A stretch of DNA of 13,359 nucleotides from Opitutus sp. GAS368 (GTDB taxonomy: Bacteria > Verrucomicrobiota > Verrucomicrobiia > Opitutales > UBA953): positions 1-13,359 of the forward strand of contig CAMDQP010000017.1 in NCBI GenBank assembly GCA_945906115.1, written 5' to 3'. How positions within the stretch are numbered: position 1 is the first letter of the stretch; every line of letters begins with the position of its first letter. Below, in pieces: positions 1 to 6,304 of this stretch. The notes beneath the pieces are model-generated. The model was not told the origin of the DNA and ran no database searches. It worked only from the letters and a program-made list of their open reading frames with translations. The translations under genes and the position numbers were made by a program.

Positions 1-714
1 ATCAACGCCGGGGTGGGAGCGCTTTATCCGGAGTTCGCCGGCAAAGTCGTCAAAGAGCAGGGTGCCGACGTGGGTATTTCGCTCGATGGCGATGCCGACC
101 GGGTGATTTTCTCGGATGCCAGTGGCGCCACTGTCTCCGGCGACCGTATTCTGGCGCTCTGCGCTTTGGCCTTAAAGGAGGAGGGCAAACTCTCCGGCAA
201 CTCGATGGTCTGCACGGTGATGTCCAACCTCGGCCTCCATGAGGCCATGCGTAAGGCGAGCATTGGCGTAGTCACCACTGCCGTCAGCGACCGACATGTC
301 ATCGAAGCCTTGCGTAAGGGCGGCTATTCGTTCGGCGGCGAAAACTCCGGTCACCTGATCTTCGCTGACTACGCCTCCACGGGCGACGGTATCCTGAGCG
401 CCCTGCAGGTGCTGCGTTTCATGCGGAAGAAAGGGGCCACCTTGGCCGATCTCGCCGCCGGCATGCGCGAATATCCTCAGGTGTTGGTCAACCTCAAGGT
501 CCGGTCGCGTATCCCGCTAGTCCAGCTCAACGCCCTGCAGGAGGAGATCCGTAAGGCTGACGCTGCGTTCGGTAATGCCGGACGCCATCTCATCCGCTAC
601 TCTGGCACCGAGAACAAGCTGCGTATCCTTGTCGAGCACCAGGACAAGTCCGAGGTCGAACGTTGGTCCCAATCCTTCAAGGCTGCGGTCGAAGCTGACT
701 TTGAGACTCTCTGA
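1..714 (+). CDS. glmM: Phosphoglucosamine mutase, 3' part (5' end outside window)
   Basis: GlmM converts glucosamine-6-phosphate to glucosamine-1-phosphate in the cytoplasm, the second step towards UDP-GlcNAc. Frame 1 is open from the first base, and 237 residues are visible, about the C-terminal half of a protein usually near 450. The first residues INAGVGALYPE align with the family just before the metal-binding loop, seen here as DGDADR (residues 29-34). Next come the sugar-binding GENSGH motif and the C-terminal phosphate-binding loop RYSGTENKLR. Family members usually have SGTEP there, so Asn replacing Pro is a small deviation. The catalytic phosphoserine loop lies upstream of the window. 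The next gene starts 1 nt after the TGA stop, and glmS follows that, which supports glmM over other phosphohexomutases. Family assignment is secure; the true start cannot be seen. Confidence 0.93.
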   Translation: MNAGVGALYPEFAGKVVKEQGADVGISLDGDADRVIFSDASGATVSGDRILALCALALKEEGKLSGNSMVCTVMSNLGLHEAMRKASIGVVTTAVSDRHVIEALRKGGYSFGGENSGHLIFADYASTGDGILSALQVLRFMRKKGATLADLAAGMREYPQVLVNLKVRSRIPLVQLNALQEEIRKADAAFGNAGRHLIRYSGTENKLRILVEHQDKSEVERWSQSFKAAVEADFETL

Positions 715-715
715 G

Positions 716-1600
716 ATGGCTACCTTTCACATTCCGGCCTCAGGCGAATCGGTAGGCTGCCATCCGTTGACCCTCACGCGGTCACTGGCCGATTTCCCGT
801 TGGCTAATATCACGCTTCGTCGGCACCAACAAGCCGCGCTCATTGCCGCCGGTCTGACCGAGGCCGCTGGCGCTGATGCCGACTTCGTCGTCCATCCCGC
901 CGCTTGGTTTGCCTCGGCGGAACTGGCGACCTTCGTTGCAGAGCCGTCTTACGGCACGATGACGATAGGCGAGGGTATCATCCTCCTGACTAGGAAGGTT
1001 GGTACGCGCGAACTGCGAGCGACCCAATCTTTTGCCATTACTTATAGCTGGGATCTCCTCCGAGCCAACGTCGAGGCCATGACCGCCCGCAAGTCTTACG
1101 CACAGGAGTCGGGTGCACACGCTTCGCTTTACGTCGACGGACGCCTTCAGGTCGGCAAAGGCACCAAGATCCTCCCGGGCGTTGTCATCGAGGGCGACGT
1201 GATCATCGGCGACAACTGTAAGGTCGGCCCGAACTGCTACATCCGGGGATCGACCGCGATCGGCGACAAGTGCCACGTCGGCCAGGCCGTCGAGATCAAG
1301 AATTCGATCCTCCTGCCCGGAACCAACGTCGGGCATCTGTCTTACCTTGGTGACTCAATCCTCGGCGAAAAGGTGAACTTCGGGGCCGGTACCATCACTT
1401 CTAATCTCCGTCACGACGGCGGGCCGCATCGGAGTCCAGTCGAAGGCATGATGGTCGACACTGGACGTCGTAAGCTGGGCGCGATCGTCGGAGACGGCGT
1501 GCATACTGGTATCCATACTTCCATCTATCCTGGACGTAAGCTTTGGCCTAAGACCTCCACGCTCCCCGGCGCCATCGTCGACAAGGACATCCTTGCCTGA
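716..1600 (+). CDS. Short GlmU-like left-handed beta-helix acetyltransferase (no evident uridylyltransferase domain)
   Basis: This is a 294-residue protein. Residues about 137-285 form hexapeptide (left-handed beta-helix) repeats closely matching the acetyltransferase half of GlmU. GHLSYLGDS (206-214) and NFGAGTIT (221-228) place His207 at the position of the GlmU catalytic base, so acetyl-CoA-dependent N-acetylation of glucosamine-1-phosphate is the likely reaction. YSWDLLRAN (110-118) is the linker seen in alternative GlmU-family proteins. The first ~100 residues lack the GlmU nucleotide-binding GxGTRM signature. HPLTLTRSLADF (16-27) instead resembles the start of the alternative bacterial GlmU family, which is usually near 390 residues, so this domain looks reduced. 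The start is ATG 716, 1 nt after the glmM stop; an open frame extends to 575 but lies inside glmM. The glmM and glmS neighbours support the pathway. Whether it can also transfer UMP is doubtful. Confidence 0.85.
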   Translation: MATFHIPASGESVGCHPLTLTRSLADFPLANITLRRHQQAALIAAGLTEAAGADADFVVHPAAWFASAELATFVAEPSYGTMTIGEGIILLTRKVGTRELRATQSFAITYSWDLLRANVEAMTARKSYAQESGAHASLYVDGRLQVGKGTKILPGVVIEGDVIIGDNCKVGPNCYIRGSTAIGDKCHVGQAVEIKNSILLPGTNVGHLSYLGDSILGEKVNFGAGTITSNLRHDGGPHRSPVEGMMVDTGRRKLGAIVGDGVHTGIHTSIYPGRKLWPKTSTLPGAIVDKDILA

Positions 1601-1602
1601 CC

Positions 1603-3441
1603 ATGTGTGGCATCATCGGATATGTCGGTCGTAGTGCCGCTACTCCCGTTCTTCTTGGCGGGCTGCGTCGATTGGAATATCGTGGTTATGATTCCGCCGG
1701 CCTCTCCGTCCAGGAAGGGAAGTCCGTCCTGACCTTGCGTGCCGTGGGCAAGGTAGCCCGCCTGGCCGACAAAGTCCGCGCCGAATGGTCCGAAGAACGC
1801 CAGGCGAAGTGCTCCGTCGGCATCGCTCATACGCGTTGGGCGACGCACGGGGCGCCGACCGAGGCCAACGCCCATCCGCATGCGGACGCCAGCGGTCGCA
1901 TCCGGCTCGTCCACAACGGCATCATCGAGAACTATCGCGTTATCCGTGCGAAGCTCGAGGCCAAGGGCCACGTCTTCAGCTCTGAAACCGACACCGAGGC
2001 CGTCTCTCGGCTCATCGGCGAATATTACAAGGGCGACCTACGGAAGGCCGTCATCAGCGCCTTGCGTCAGGTCGAAGGCGCCTACGGCATCGCCGTCATC
2101 TCCGCTGACGAACCTGGACAGATTGTTGTCGCCCGCAAGGGCAGCCCGCTCGTCATCGGCGTCGGCGAAGGCGAATGCCTGGTCGCCTCTGATCCGTCGG
2201 CCTTGATTGCGCATACCCGCCGGGTCATCTACCTCGACGATGGTGACGTCGCCTTGGTCACCGCGGACTCCGTAGACATCACCGACCTTGACCATGCCCC
2301 GATGGATCGCGATGTCGCTGAGCTCGAGTTCGAAGCCGGCGCGGTGGAGAAGGGCGGCTACGAGCACTTCATGCTCAAAGAAATCCACGAGCAGCCCGAG
2401 TCTGTTCGTAACGCTTTGCGCGGCCGTCTTGACCTACTGAACGGCACGGCCGTGCTTTCGGGCATGGGGGCTACGGCTCGGGAACTCATCGACCTGCAGC
2501 GTATTGTCATGGTCGGTTGCGGCACGTCGTTGCACGCCGGCATGGTGGGAGATTTCGCGTTCGAGGACCTTGCCGCTATCCAGGCTGAAGTCCAGCCCGC
2601 CGCCGAATTCCGTTACCGTAACCCGCTCGTCGACGGGCGCGACCTCGTCGTTGCCATTTCCCAGTCCGGCGAGACCGCCGACACCTTGGCCGCCGTGCGT
2701 GAAGCCAAGGAAAAGGGCGCCATGGTCATGGGGCTCGTAAATGTCGTCGGCTCGACCATCGCCCGAGAAGCCGGTCATGGCGTTTATCTCCATGCTGGCC
2801 CGGAAATCTCTGTCGCCTCCACCAAGGCCTTCACTAGCCAGGTAGCCATCTTGCTTCTGATGGCACTCAAGCTGGGTCGCGGACGTCGTCTCTCACGGGA
2901 ACGTGGTCTCGTCTTGGCCGCCGAAATCGTACGCCTCCCTGAACTCATCGAGGCCGTCCTCAAGCAGGACGCCGCCATCGCGAAGGTGGCCGAATCCATG
3001 GCCATCCATGAGCATGCTTTCTTCCTCGGCCGTGGCCCGATGTACCCCGTGGCCTTGGAGGGTGCGCTTAAACTGAAGGAGATCTCCTATATCCACGCCG
3101 AGGGTTTTCATGCCGCCGAGCTCAAGCATGGCCCCATCGCCTTATTGACGCCCGGTATGCCCGTCGTCGTGTTGGCGAATCGTTCGCCAGTCGTGGACAA
3201 GACCTTAGGTAACGCCGAGGAGTGCAAGGCCCGCGGAGCGCGCATCATCGCCATCGTCACCGAAGGCGGCCCCGAGGCGGCGATCGCCGATGACGTCATT
3301 CAGATTCCGGATTGCGATCCGTTGGTCGCGACGATTCCTGCCGCCGTCGCCTTGCAGCTCCTGTCTTATCATGTGGCCCGCCTGCGGGGCTGCCCGATCG
3401 ATCAGCCGCGCAACTTGGCCAAGTCCGTGACCGTCGAGTAA
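1603..3441 (+). CDS. glmS: Glutamine--fructose-6-phosphate aminotransferase (isomerizing)
   Basis: GlmS makes glucosamine-6-phosphate from fructose-6-phosphate and glutamine, the first and committed step of amino-sugar synthesis, in the cytoplasm. The 612-residue protein is full length (about 609 in E. coli). It opens with MCGIIGYVG, whose Cys2 is the class II glutamine amidotransferase nucleophile. TRWATHG, HNGIIENY and SETDTEA follow in the N-terminal domain. Two SIS sugar-isomerase domains follow, with GCGTSLHAG, SQSGETADT and VASTKAF in the first and the EGALKLKEISYIHAEG segment in the second. The C-terminus NLAKSVTVE is the conserved GlmS ending. The ATG lies 2 nt after the preceding stop, so the gene is probably cotranscribed with glmM and the acetyltransferase gene. 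A purine-rich AAGGA (1583-1587) sits 15 nt upstream, too far for a normal Shine-Dalgarno site. No glmS-ribozyme-sized leader exists. Confidence 0.98.
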   Translation: MCGIIGYVGRSAATPVLLGGLRRLEYRGYDSAGLSVQEGKSVLTLRAVGKVARLADKVRAEWSEERQAKCSVGIAHTRWATHGAPTEANAHPHADASGRIRLVHNGIIENYRVIRAKLEAKGHVFSSETDTEAVSRLIGEYYKGDLRKAVISALRQVEGAYGIAVISADEPGQIVVARKGSPLVIGVGEGECLVASDPSALIAHTRRVIYLDDGDVALVTADSVDITDLDHAPMDRDVAELEFEAGAVEKGGYEHFMLKEIHEQPESVRNALRGRLDLLNGTAVLSGMGATARELIDLQRIVMVGCGTSLHAGMVGDFAFEDLAAIQAEVQPAAEFRYRNPLVDGRDLVVAISQSGETADTLAAVREAKEKGAMVMGLVNVVGSTIAREAGHGVYLHAGPEISVASTKAFTSQVAILLLMALKLGRGRRLSRERGLVLAAEIVRLPELIEAVLKQDAAIAKVAESMAIHEHAFFLGRGPMYPVALEGALKLKEISYIHAEGFHAAELKHGPIALLTPGMPVVVLANRSPVVDKTLGNAEECKARGARIIAIVTEGGPEAAIADDVIQIPDCDPLVATIPAAVALQLLSYHVARLRGCPIDQPRNLAKSVTVE

Positions 3442-3445
3442 GGGG

Positions 3446-3503
3446 AAGGCCTCAGCGATAGACCCTAGACCCTTGCGGTTGCATGGGGCAGAGGTGAGGC
3501 CTT
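3446..3503 (+). promoter_or_regulatory. Nested inverted repeat in the glmS-to-zinc-protein spacer (possible structured leader)
   Basis: AAGGCCTCA (3446-3454) and TGAGGCCTT (3495-3503) are a perfect 9-bp inverted repeat enclosing 40 nt. Inside it, CCCTTGC-GGTT-GCATGGG forms a second, imperfect hairpin with one T-T mismatch. No T-run follows the outer arm, so it is not a standard intrinsic terminator. It occupies most of the 74-nt spacer and ends 12 nt before the next ATG. It could be a leader structure, an RNA processing site or an operator. Function is unknown; only the repeat is certain. Confidence 0.45.
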
Positions 3504-3515
3504 GCTCGAAATGCC

Positions 3516-3830
3516 ATGAATGAACACTCCAAGAAGAAGTGCCGATGCTGCCAAAAGACCAAGACCCTGGACATGTTCCATCGTCTGGAAGGCACTGCGG
3601 CGATCCACCCGTTCTGTCGTCCGTGCCTCGGCGCGACGTCGCGACGGCGCGCGGCCCTGAGGGGAACTCGCCGGACGGACACCACCCGCGCCTGCGCCCA
3701 GTGCGATCAGGAGCTGCCGGTGCAGATGTTCCACTGGCTGAGGGCCTCCGGGAGCTACCACAGCTACTGCCGCCCGTGCCATGCAGCCTACATGGCAGAA
3801 CGTTACCGCCGCCTGCAGGGCGAAAGGTGA
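3516..3830 (+). CDS. Small protein with two tandem CxxC...CxxC zinc-binding repeats
   Basis: This 104-residue basic protein is made of two copies of one module. In copy 1, C9xxC12 and C34xxC37; in copy 2, C60xxC63 and C85xxC88. Both copies have exactly 21 residues between the cysteine pairs, an MFH triplet at the same place (20-22 and 71-73) and an identical CRPC second knuckle. The copies are offset by 51 residues. Each is followed by an arginine-rich stretch, so one zinc per module and nucleic-acid binding are reasonable inferences. Similar single modules occur near the start of phage endonuclease VII and HNH-type proteins, but no nuclease motif is present here, so I assign no activity. The start is ATG 3516; GAGGTGAGG lies 16 nt upstream, which is far for a Shine-Dalgarno site. 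The opposite-strand frames lack any recognisable motif. It may be cotranscribed with glmS or independent. Confidence 0.75.
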   Translation: MNEHSKKKCRCCQKTKTLDMFHRLEGTAAIHPFCRPCLGATSRRRAALRGTRRTDTTRACAQCDQELPVQMFHWLRASGSYHSYCRPCHAAYMAERYRRLQGER

Positions 3831-3852
3831 CGTTTTGGAAAAGGTTTCCCGC

Positions 3853-3927
<75 letters not shown>

Positions 3928-4031
3928 AGACAGCGGGATGGGAATGAGTGCAAGGCGCGGACGGGATTTCAAGAGCAAACGCACTTTAATCGGCAGAGAG
4001 TTTCCCGGCTGGTCAACGTAGGTGTTCGGAG

Positions 4032-4103
4032 TGGCCAGACCGGGGCTCGAACCCGGAACCAATTGATTAAAAGTCAACTGCTCTACCATTGAGCTATCTG
4101 GCC
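4032..4103 (-). tRNA. tRNA-Lys (anticodon TTT), CCA not encoded
   Basis: This minus-strand cloverleaf has the acceptor GGCCAGA pairing with TCTGGCC. The D stem is GCTC/GAGC, the anticodon stem GTTGA/TCAAT, and the loop CTTTTAA gives anticodon TTT, reading AAA. The T arm is CCGGG-TTCGAGC-CCCGG and the discriminator is A. After the discriminator the sequence reads CTCC, so the CCA must be added by nucleotidyltransferase. It differs from the neighbouring CTT gene at seven positions. Four of these form two compensated acceptor pairs, 4-69 and 5-68. It begins 56 nt after the rlmB stop; a weak TTTACC/TAATCG pair in that gap might be its promoter, but I cannot support it well. Confidence 0.97.
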
Positions 4104-4143
4104 TGCCGAACGACTCGATTACGACACGTCCAGAGGGAGGGGT

Positions 4144-4178
4144 AAAGAAAAATTGAACCTCAGCGATGACCGCGCTGA
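4144..4178 (-). terminator. Weak intrinsic terminator candidate at the end of the RlmB-like gene
   Basis: On the minus strand TCAGCG (4178-4173) and CGCTGA (4165-4160) can form a 6-bp stem with a 7-nt loop; the second arm contains the stop codon of the methyltransferase gene. A five-T run (4152-4148), then C and three more T, follows after a 7-nt gap. The gap makes it a poor intrinsic terminator, but its position between the protein operon and the tRNAs is sensible. Confidence 0.3.
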
Positions 4179-4723
4179 CGAACGGCCTCGAAAAGGCACA
4201 CGCCGGCGGAGACGGAGACGTTGAGGCAGGGCACCTGGCCGAGCATCGGGATACGCAGCAGGAAATCACAGGTCTCGGCGGTCAGGTGGCGGATGCCGTC
4301 GCCTTCGGCGCCTAGCACGATCGCCAGCGGGCCGCTCATTTTGGCGTCGTACAGTGATTGGCTGGTCTTGTGGTCAGAGGTGCCCGCCAGCCAGACGCCG
4401 GCGTCCTTCAGTTTCACGAGGGCGTTGCGCAGGTTGTTCGCTTGGACGATGGGCATCGTTTCCGCGGCACCGACGGCGACCTTGCGGACCGTATCGGTCA
4501 CCGGGGCCGAGTTCTTCCGGGTGATGATCACGAAGGTGCAACCGGCACATTCGGCGCTGCGGATACAGGCACCGAGATTATGAGGGTCTTGGACGCCGTC
4601 GAGGACGAGGATCAGAGGGTCCTTGACGTCCTTGAGGAGGGCCGGGATATCGGCTTCGTCGAATTGGCGGATCGGCCGATGAAGGTCGGCGTGGCGCGGG
4701 GCGCGATCGTTACTCCGTGCCAT
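4160..4723 (-). CDS. rlmB: TrmH/SpoU-family 2'-O-methyltransferase, RlmB-like, catalytic domain only
   Basis: This 187-residue protein carries the knotted SPOUT methyltransferase domain that adds a 2'-O-methyl group from S-adenosylmethionine to RNA. RlmB modifies a guanosine in the 23S rRNA peptidyl-transferase region. Motif 1 is DPHNLGACIRSAE (46-58) with conserved N49 and R55, motif 2 is VLGAEGDGIR (136-145), and motif 3 is CLNVSVSAGVCLFEAVRQR (166-184). The spacing and the tail VRQR match RlmB better than TrmH or TrmL. RlmB proteins usually have about 245-260 residues with an N-terminal L30e-like substrate-binding domain, and that domain is absent. ATG 4723 is only 7 nt after the asd stop. 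The open frame continues upstream to 5035, but there it is antisense-free read-through inside asd with no family similarity. Cotranscription with asd is likely. The exact target nucleotide is inferred, so the gene name is provisional. Confidence 0.85.
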   Translation of the reverse strand: MARSNDRAPRHADLHRPIRQFDEADIPALLKDVKDPLILVLDGVQDPHNLGACIRSAECAGCTFVIITRKNSAPVTDTVRKVAVGAAETMPIVQANNLRNALVKLKDAGVWLAGTSDHKTSQSLYDAKMSGPLAIVLGAEGDGIRHLTAETCDFLLRIPMLGQVPCLNVSVSAGVCLFEAVRQRGHR

Positions 4724-4730
4724 GGGCGGA

Positions 4731-5750
4731 TTATTTACGAGCCAGGCGACCCTGGGCGTGGAGTGCTTCCGCAATCTGAATCGCGTTGAGCGCGGCGCCC
4801 TTCCAGAGTTGATCGCCCGAGACCCACAGGGAGATACCGTTGTCGAAGAGGGTGTCCTTGCGCAGGCGACCGACGCCGCACTTTTCCTTACCCGCGTAAT
4901 CGAGGGGCATCGGATACTTCTTGTTGACTGGGTCGTCGCAGAGTTCGGCGCCGGGGAAGGCGCTGATGGCCAGGCGGGCAACGGCGATGTCGACCGGCTT
5001 TTCAAACTCGGCGCTGATAGCGATCGAATGGGCACGGAAGACCGGGACGCGAACGCAGGTGGTCGTGACCTTGAGGTCCGGGAGATCCATGATCTTGCGA
5101 CCTTCGTTGAGCATCTTCATCTCTTCCTTCGTGTAGCCGTCCTCGAGGAACGAATCGACCTGAGGGATGACGTTGAAGTTGATCGTGTGCGGGTAGACCT
5201 TGGGGGCGAGGGTTTCGCCCTTGGCCCAGGCACGGGCTTGGGCGTCGAGTTCGCGCATCGCTTCGGCGCCGGTGCCGGAGACGGCCTGGTAGGTAGAGGC
5301 GAAGAAGCGCTTGAGGCCGAAGGCCTGGTGAAGTGGGTAGAGGCCCATCAGAGCGATGGCCGTCGAGCAGTTCGGGTTGGCGATGATACCCTTATGGTGG
5401 GCTAGGTGGTGCGCGTTGATCTCCGGGACGACGAGGGGGACGTCCGGATCCATGCGGAAAGCTGAGCTATTATCGATGACGATACAGCCGCGCTTCACGG
5501 CTTCGGGGGCGAGGGCTGAGGAAATTGAGCCGCCGGCGCTAAAGATGGCGAAATCAAGGCCATCGAAGGCTTCGGGTTTGGCTTCTTGGACGGTCCATTC
5601 CTTGCCGCCGTAGGTGACCTTGGTGCCGGCTGAGCGGGCCGAAGCCAGGGGGCGCAGTTCGGCCACCGGGAAGTTCCGCTTGGCCATGAGCGCCAGCAGT
5701 TCTTGACCCACCGCGCCTGTCACGCCCACGATGCCGATACGATATGCCAT
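4731..5750 (-). CDS. asd: Aspartate-semialdehyde dehydrogenase
   Basis: Asd reduces aspartyl phosphate to aspartate semialdehyde with NADPH in the cytoplasm. This is the branch point to diaminopimelate, lysine, methionine and threonine, so it feeds peptidoglycan stem peptides. The 339-residue protein has the usual length. It starts with the Rossmann motif GIVGVTGAVG (6-15). The catalytic cysteine is C128 in NPNCST, Q155 lies in YQAVSGTG, and the conserved histidine is H241 in RVPVFRAHS. NSSAFRMD (94-101) is the substrate and phosphate contact region. It is complete at both ends. The ATG at 5750 overlaps the divergent L,D-transpeptidase start by 7 nt, so its promoter must lie inside that gene. 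TTGCTG with TGCAAT 17 nt away, around 5810-5850 on the minus strand, is a weak candidate. There is no Shine-Dalgarno site. Confidence 0.97.
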   Translation of the reverse strand: MAYRIGIVGVTGAVGQELLALMAKRNFPVAELRPLASARSAGTKVTYGGKEWTVQEAKPEAFDGLDFAIFSAGGSISSALAPEAVKRGCIVIDNSSAFRMDPDVPLVVPEINAHHLAHHKGIIANPNCSTAIALMGLYPLHQAFGLKRFFASTYQAVSGTGAEAMRELDAQARAWAKGETLAPKVYPHTINFNVIPQVDSFLEDGYTKEEMKMLNEGRKIMDLPDLKVTTTCVRVPVFRAHSIAISAEFEKPVDIAVARLAISAFPGAELCDDPVNKKYPMPLDYAGKEKCGVGRLRKDTLFDNGISLWVSGDQLWKGAALNAIQIAEALHAQGRLARK

Positions 5751-6304
5751 GTTCTGAGTTCGAGTTTGGTTTGAAGAGGGAGGTGACCGAACGCCTGAAA
5801 GGGCTGGGTCTGCCTTCTGCGGAAGATTGCATCGTTGTGTCGATTGACCAGCAAAAACTATGGCATATCCGTGGTCAGGATTGCGAAACCTACGTCGTGA
5901 GCACCGCCCGGGCGGGCCGCGGGTGCATCCAAGATTCGCAACAGACCCCGGATGGACTGCATACGGTCTGCGAGAAAATCGGGGCAGGTGCCGTCCCCGG
6001 CATGGTGTTCAAGGCCCGTCAGCCGACGAGCAAACTCGCCTCCGAATGGGGTGCTCCCGAGGATAATCTCATCACCTCGCGCATCCTCTGGCTGGAAGGG
6101 CTGGAGCCTGGCCACAACCAAGGGGTCGGGGCAGACGGCAAGGTCGTCGATACACGTCGGCGTTTCATCTATATTCACGGCACCAACCAAACCGATAAAC
6201 TCGGCCAGCCGAACAGCCATGGCTGTGTGCTGCTTTCTGATGCCGACGTTATCCGACTGTTCGAGCACGTACCGGTCGGAACGCGGGTATTAATCAGGGC
6301 TTAA
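5744..6304 (+). CDS. L,D-transpeptidase (YkuD domain)
   Basis: YkuD-domain enzymes link peptidoglycan stem peptides through 3-3 bonds or attach proteins to the wall, using a catalytic cysteine. The protein is 186 residues from ATG 5744. The signature is complete: IHGTN (144-148), then SHGC (158-161) within PNSHGCVLLSDAD, giving H145, H159 and nucleophile C161. Upstream of it are the domain's TPDGLH (68-73) and RILWLEGLEPG (113-123). The N-terminus has no evident signal peptide or membrane segment, so export is unclear. An in-frame GTG at 5783 would remove 13 residues, clear the overlap with asd and begin VTERLKGLGL. Neither start has a well-spaced ribosome-binding site, so the start is uncertain. 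The stop TAA overlaps the stop of the convergent mrdA gene. Confidence 0.9.
   Translation: MPCSEFEFGLKREVTERLKGLGLPSAEDCIVVSIDQQKLWHIRGQDCETYVVSTARAGRGCIQDSQQTPDGLHTVCEKIGAGAVPGMVFKARQPTSKLASEWGAPEDNLITSRILWLEGLEPGHNQGVGADGKVVDTRRRFIYIHGTNQTDKLGQPNSHGCVLLSDADVIRLFEHVPVGTRVLIRA

Noticed and set aside
575..715. Upstream in-frame extension of the GlmU-like gene
   Set aside because: It lies wholly within glmM in another frame, and ATG 716 directly follows the glmM stop and starts the recognisable sequence.
3452..3782. Two minus-strand frames opposite the zinc-knuckle gene
   Set aside because: They show no motif, while the plus-strand frame has eight regularly spaced cysteines in two matching modules.
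3835..3850. Small hairpin GGAAA-AGG-TTTCC after the zinc-knuckle gene as a terminator
   Set aside because: The stem is only 5 bp, AT-rich, and lacks a T-run on the correct side for either strand.
4724..5035. N-terminal extension that would give the RlmB-like protein a normal length
   Set aside because: It is read-through of another frame inside asd, with low-complexity serine/arginine-rich sequence and no L30e-like features.
4722..5405. 227-codon plus-strand frame opposite asd
   Set aside because: It is antisense to a certain gene, glycine/valine/aspartate-rich as expected from GC-rich complement, and has no motif.
5741..5869. 10-bp inverted repeat GATATGCCAT / ATGGCATATC at the asd start and within the transpeptidase gene
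   Set aside because: Both copies are explained by codons of conserved coding sequence, and one chance 10-mer pair in this distance is not compelling.
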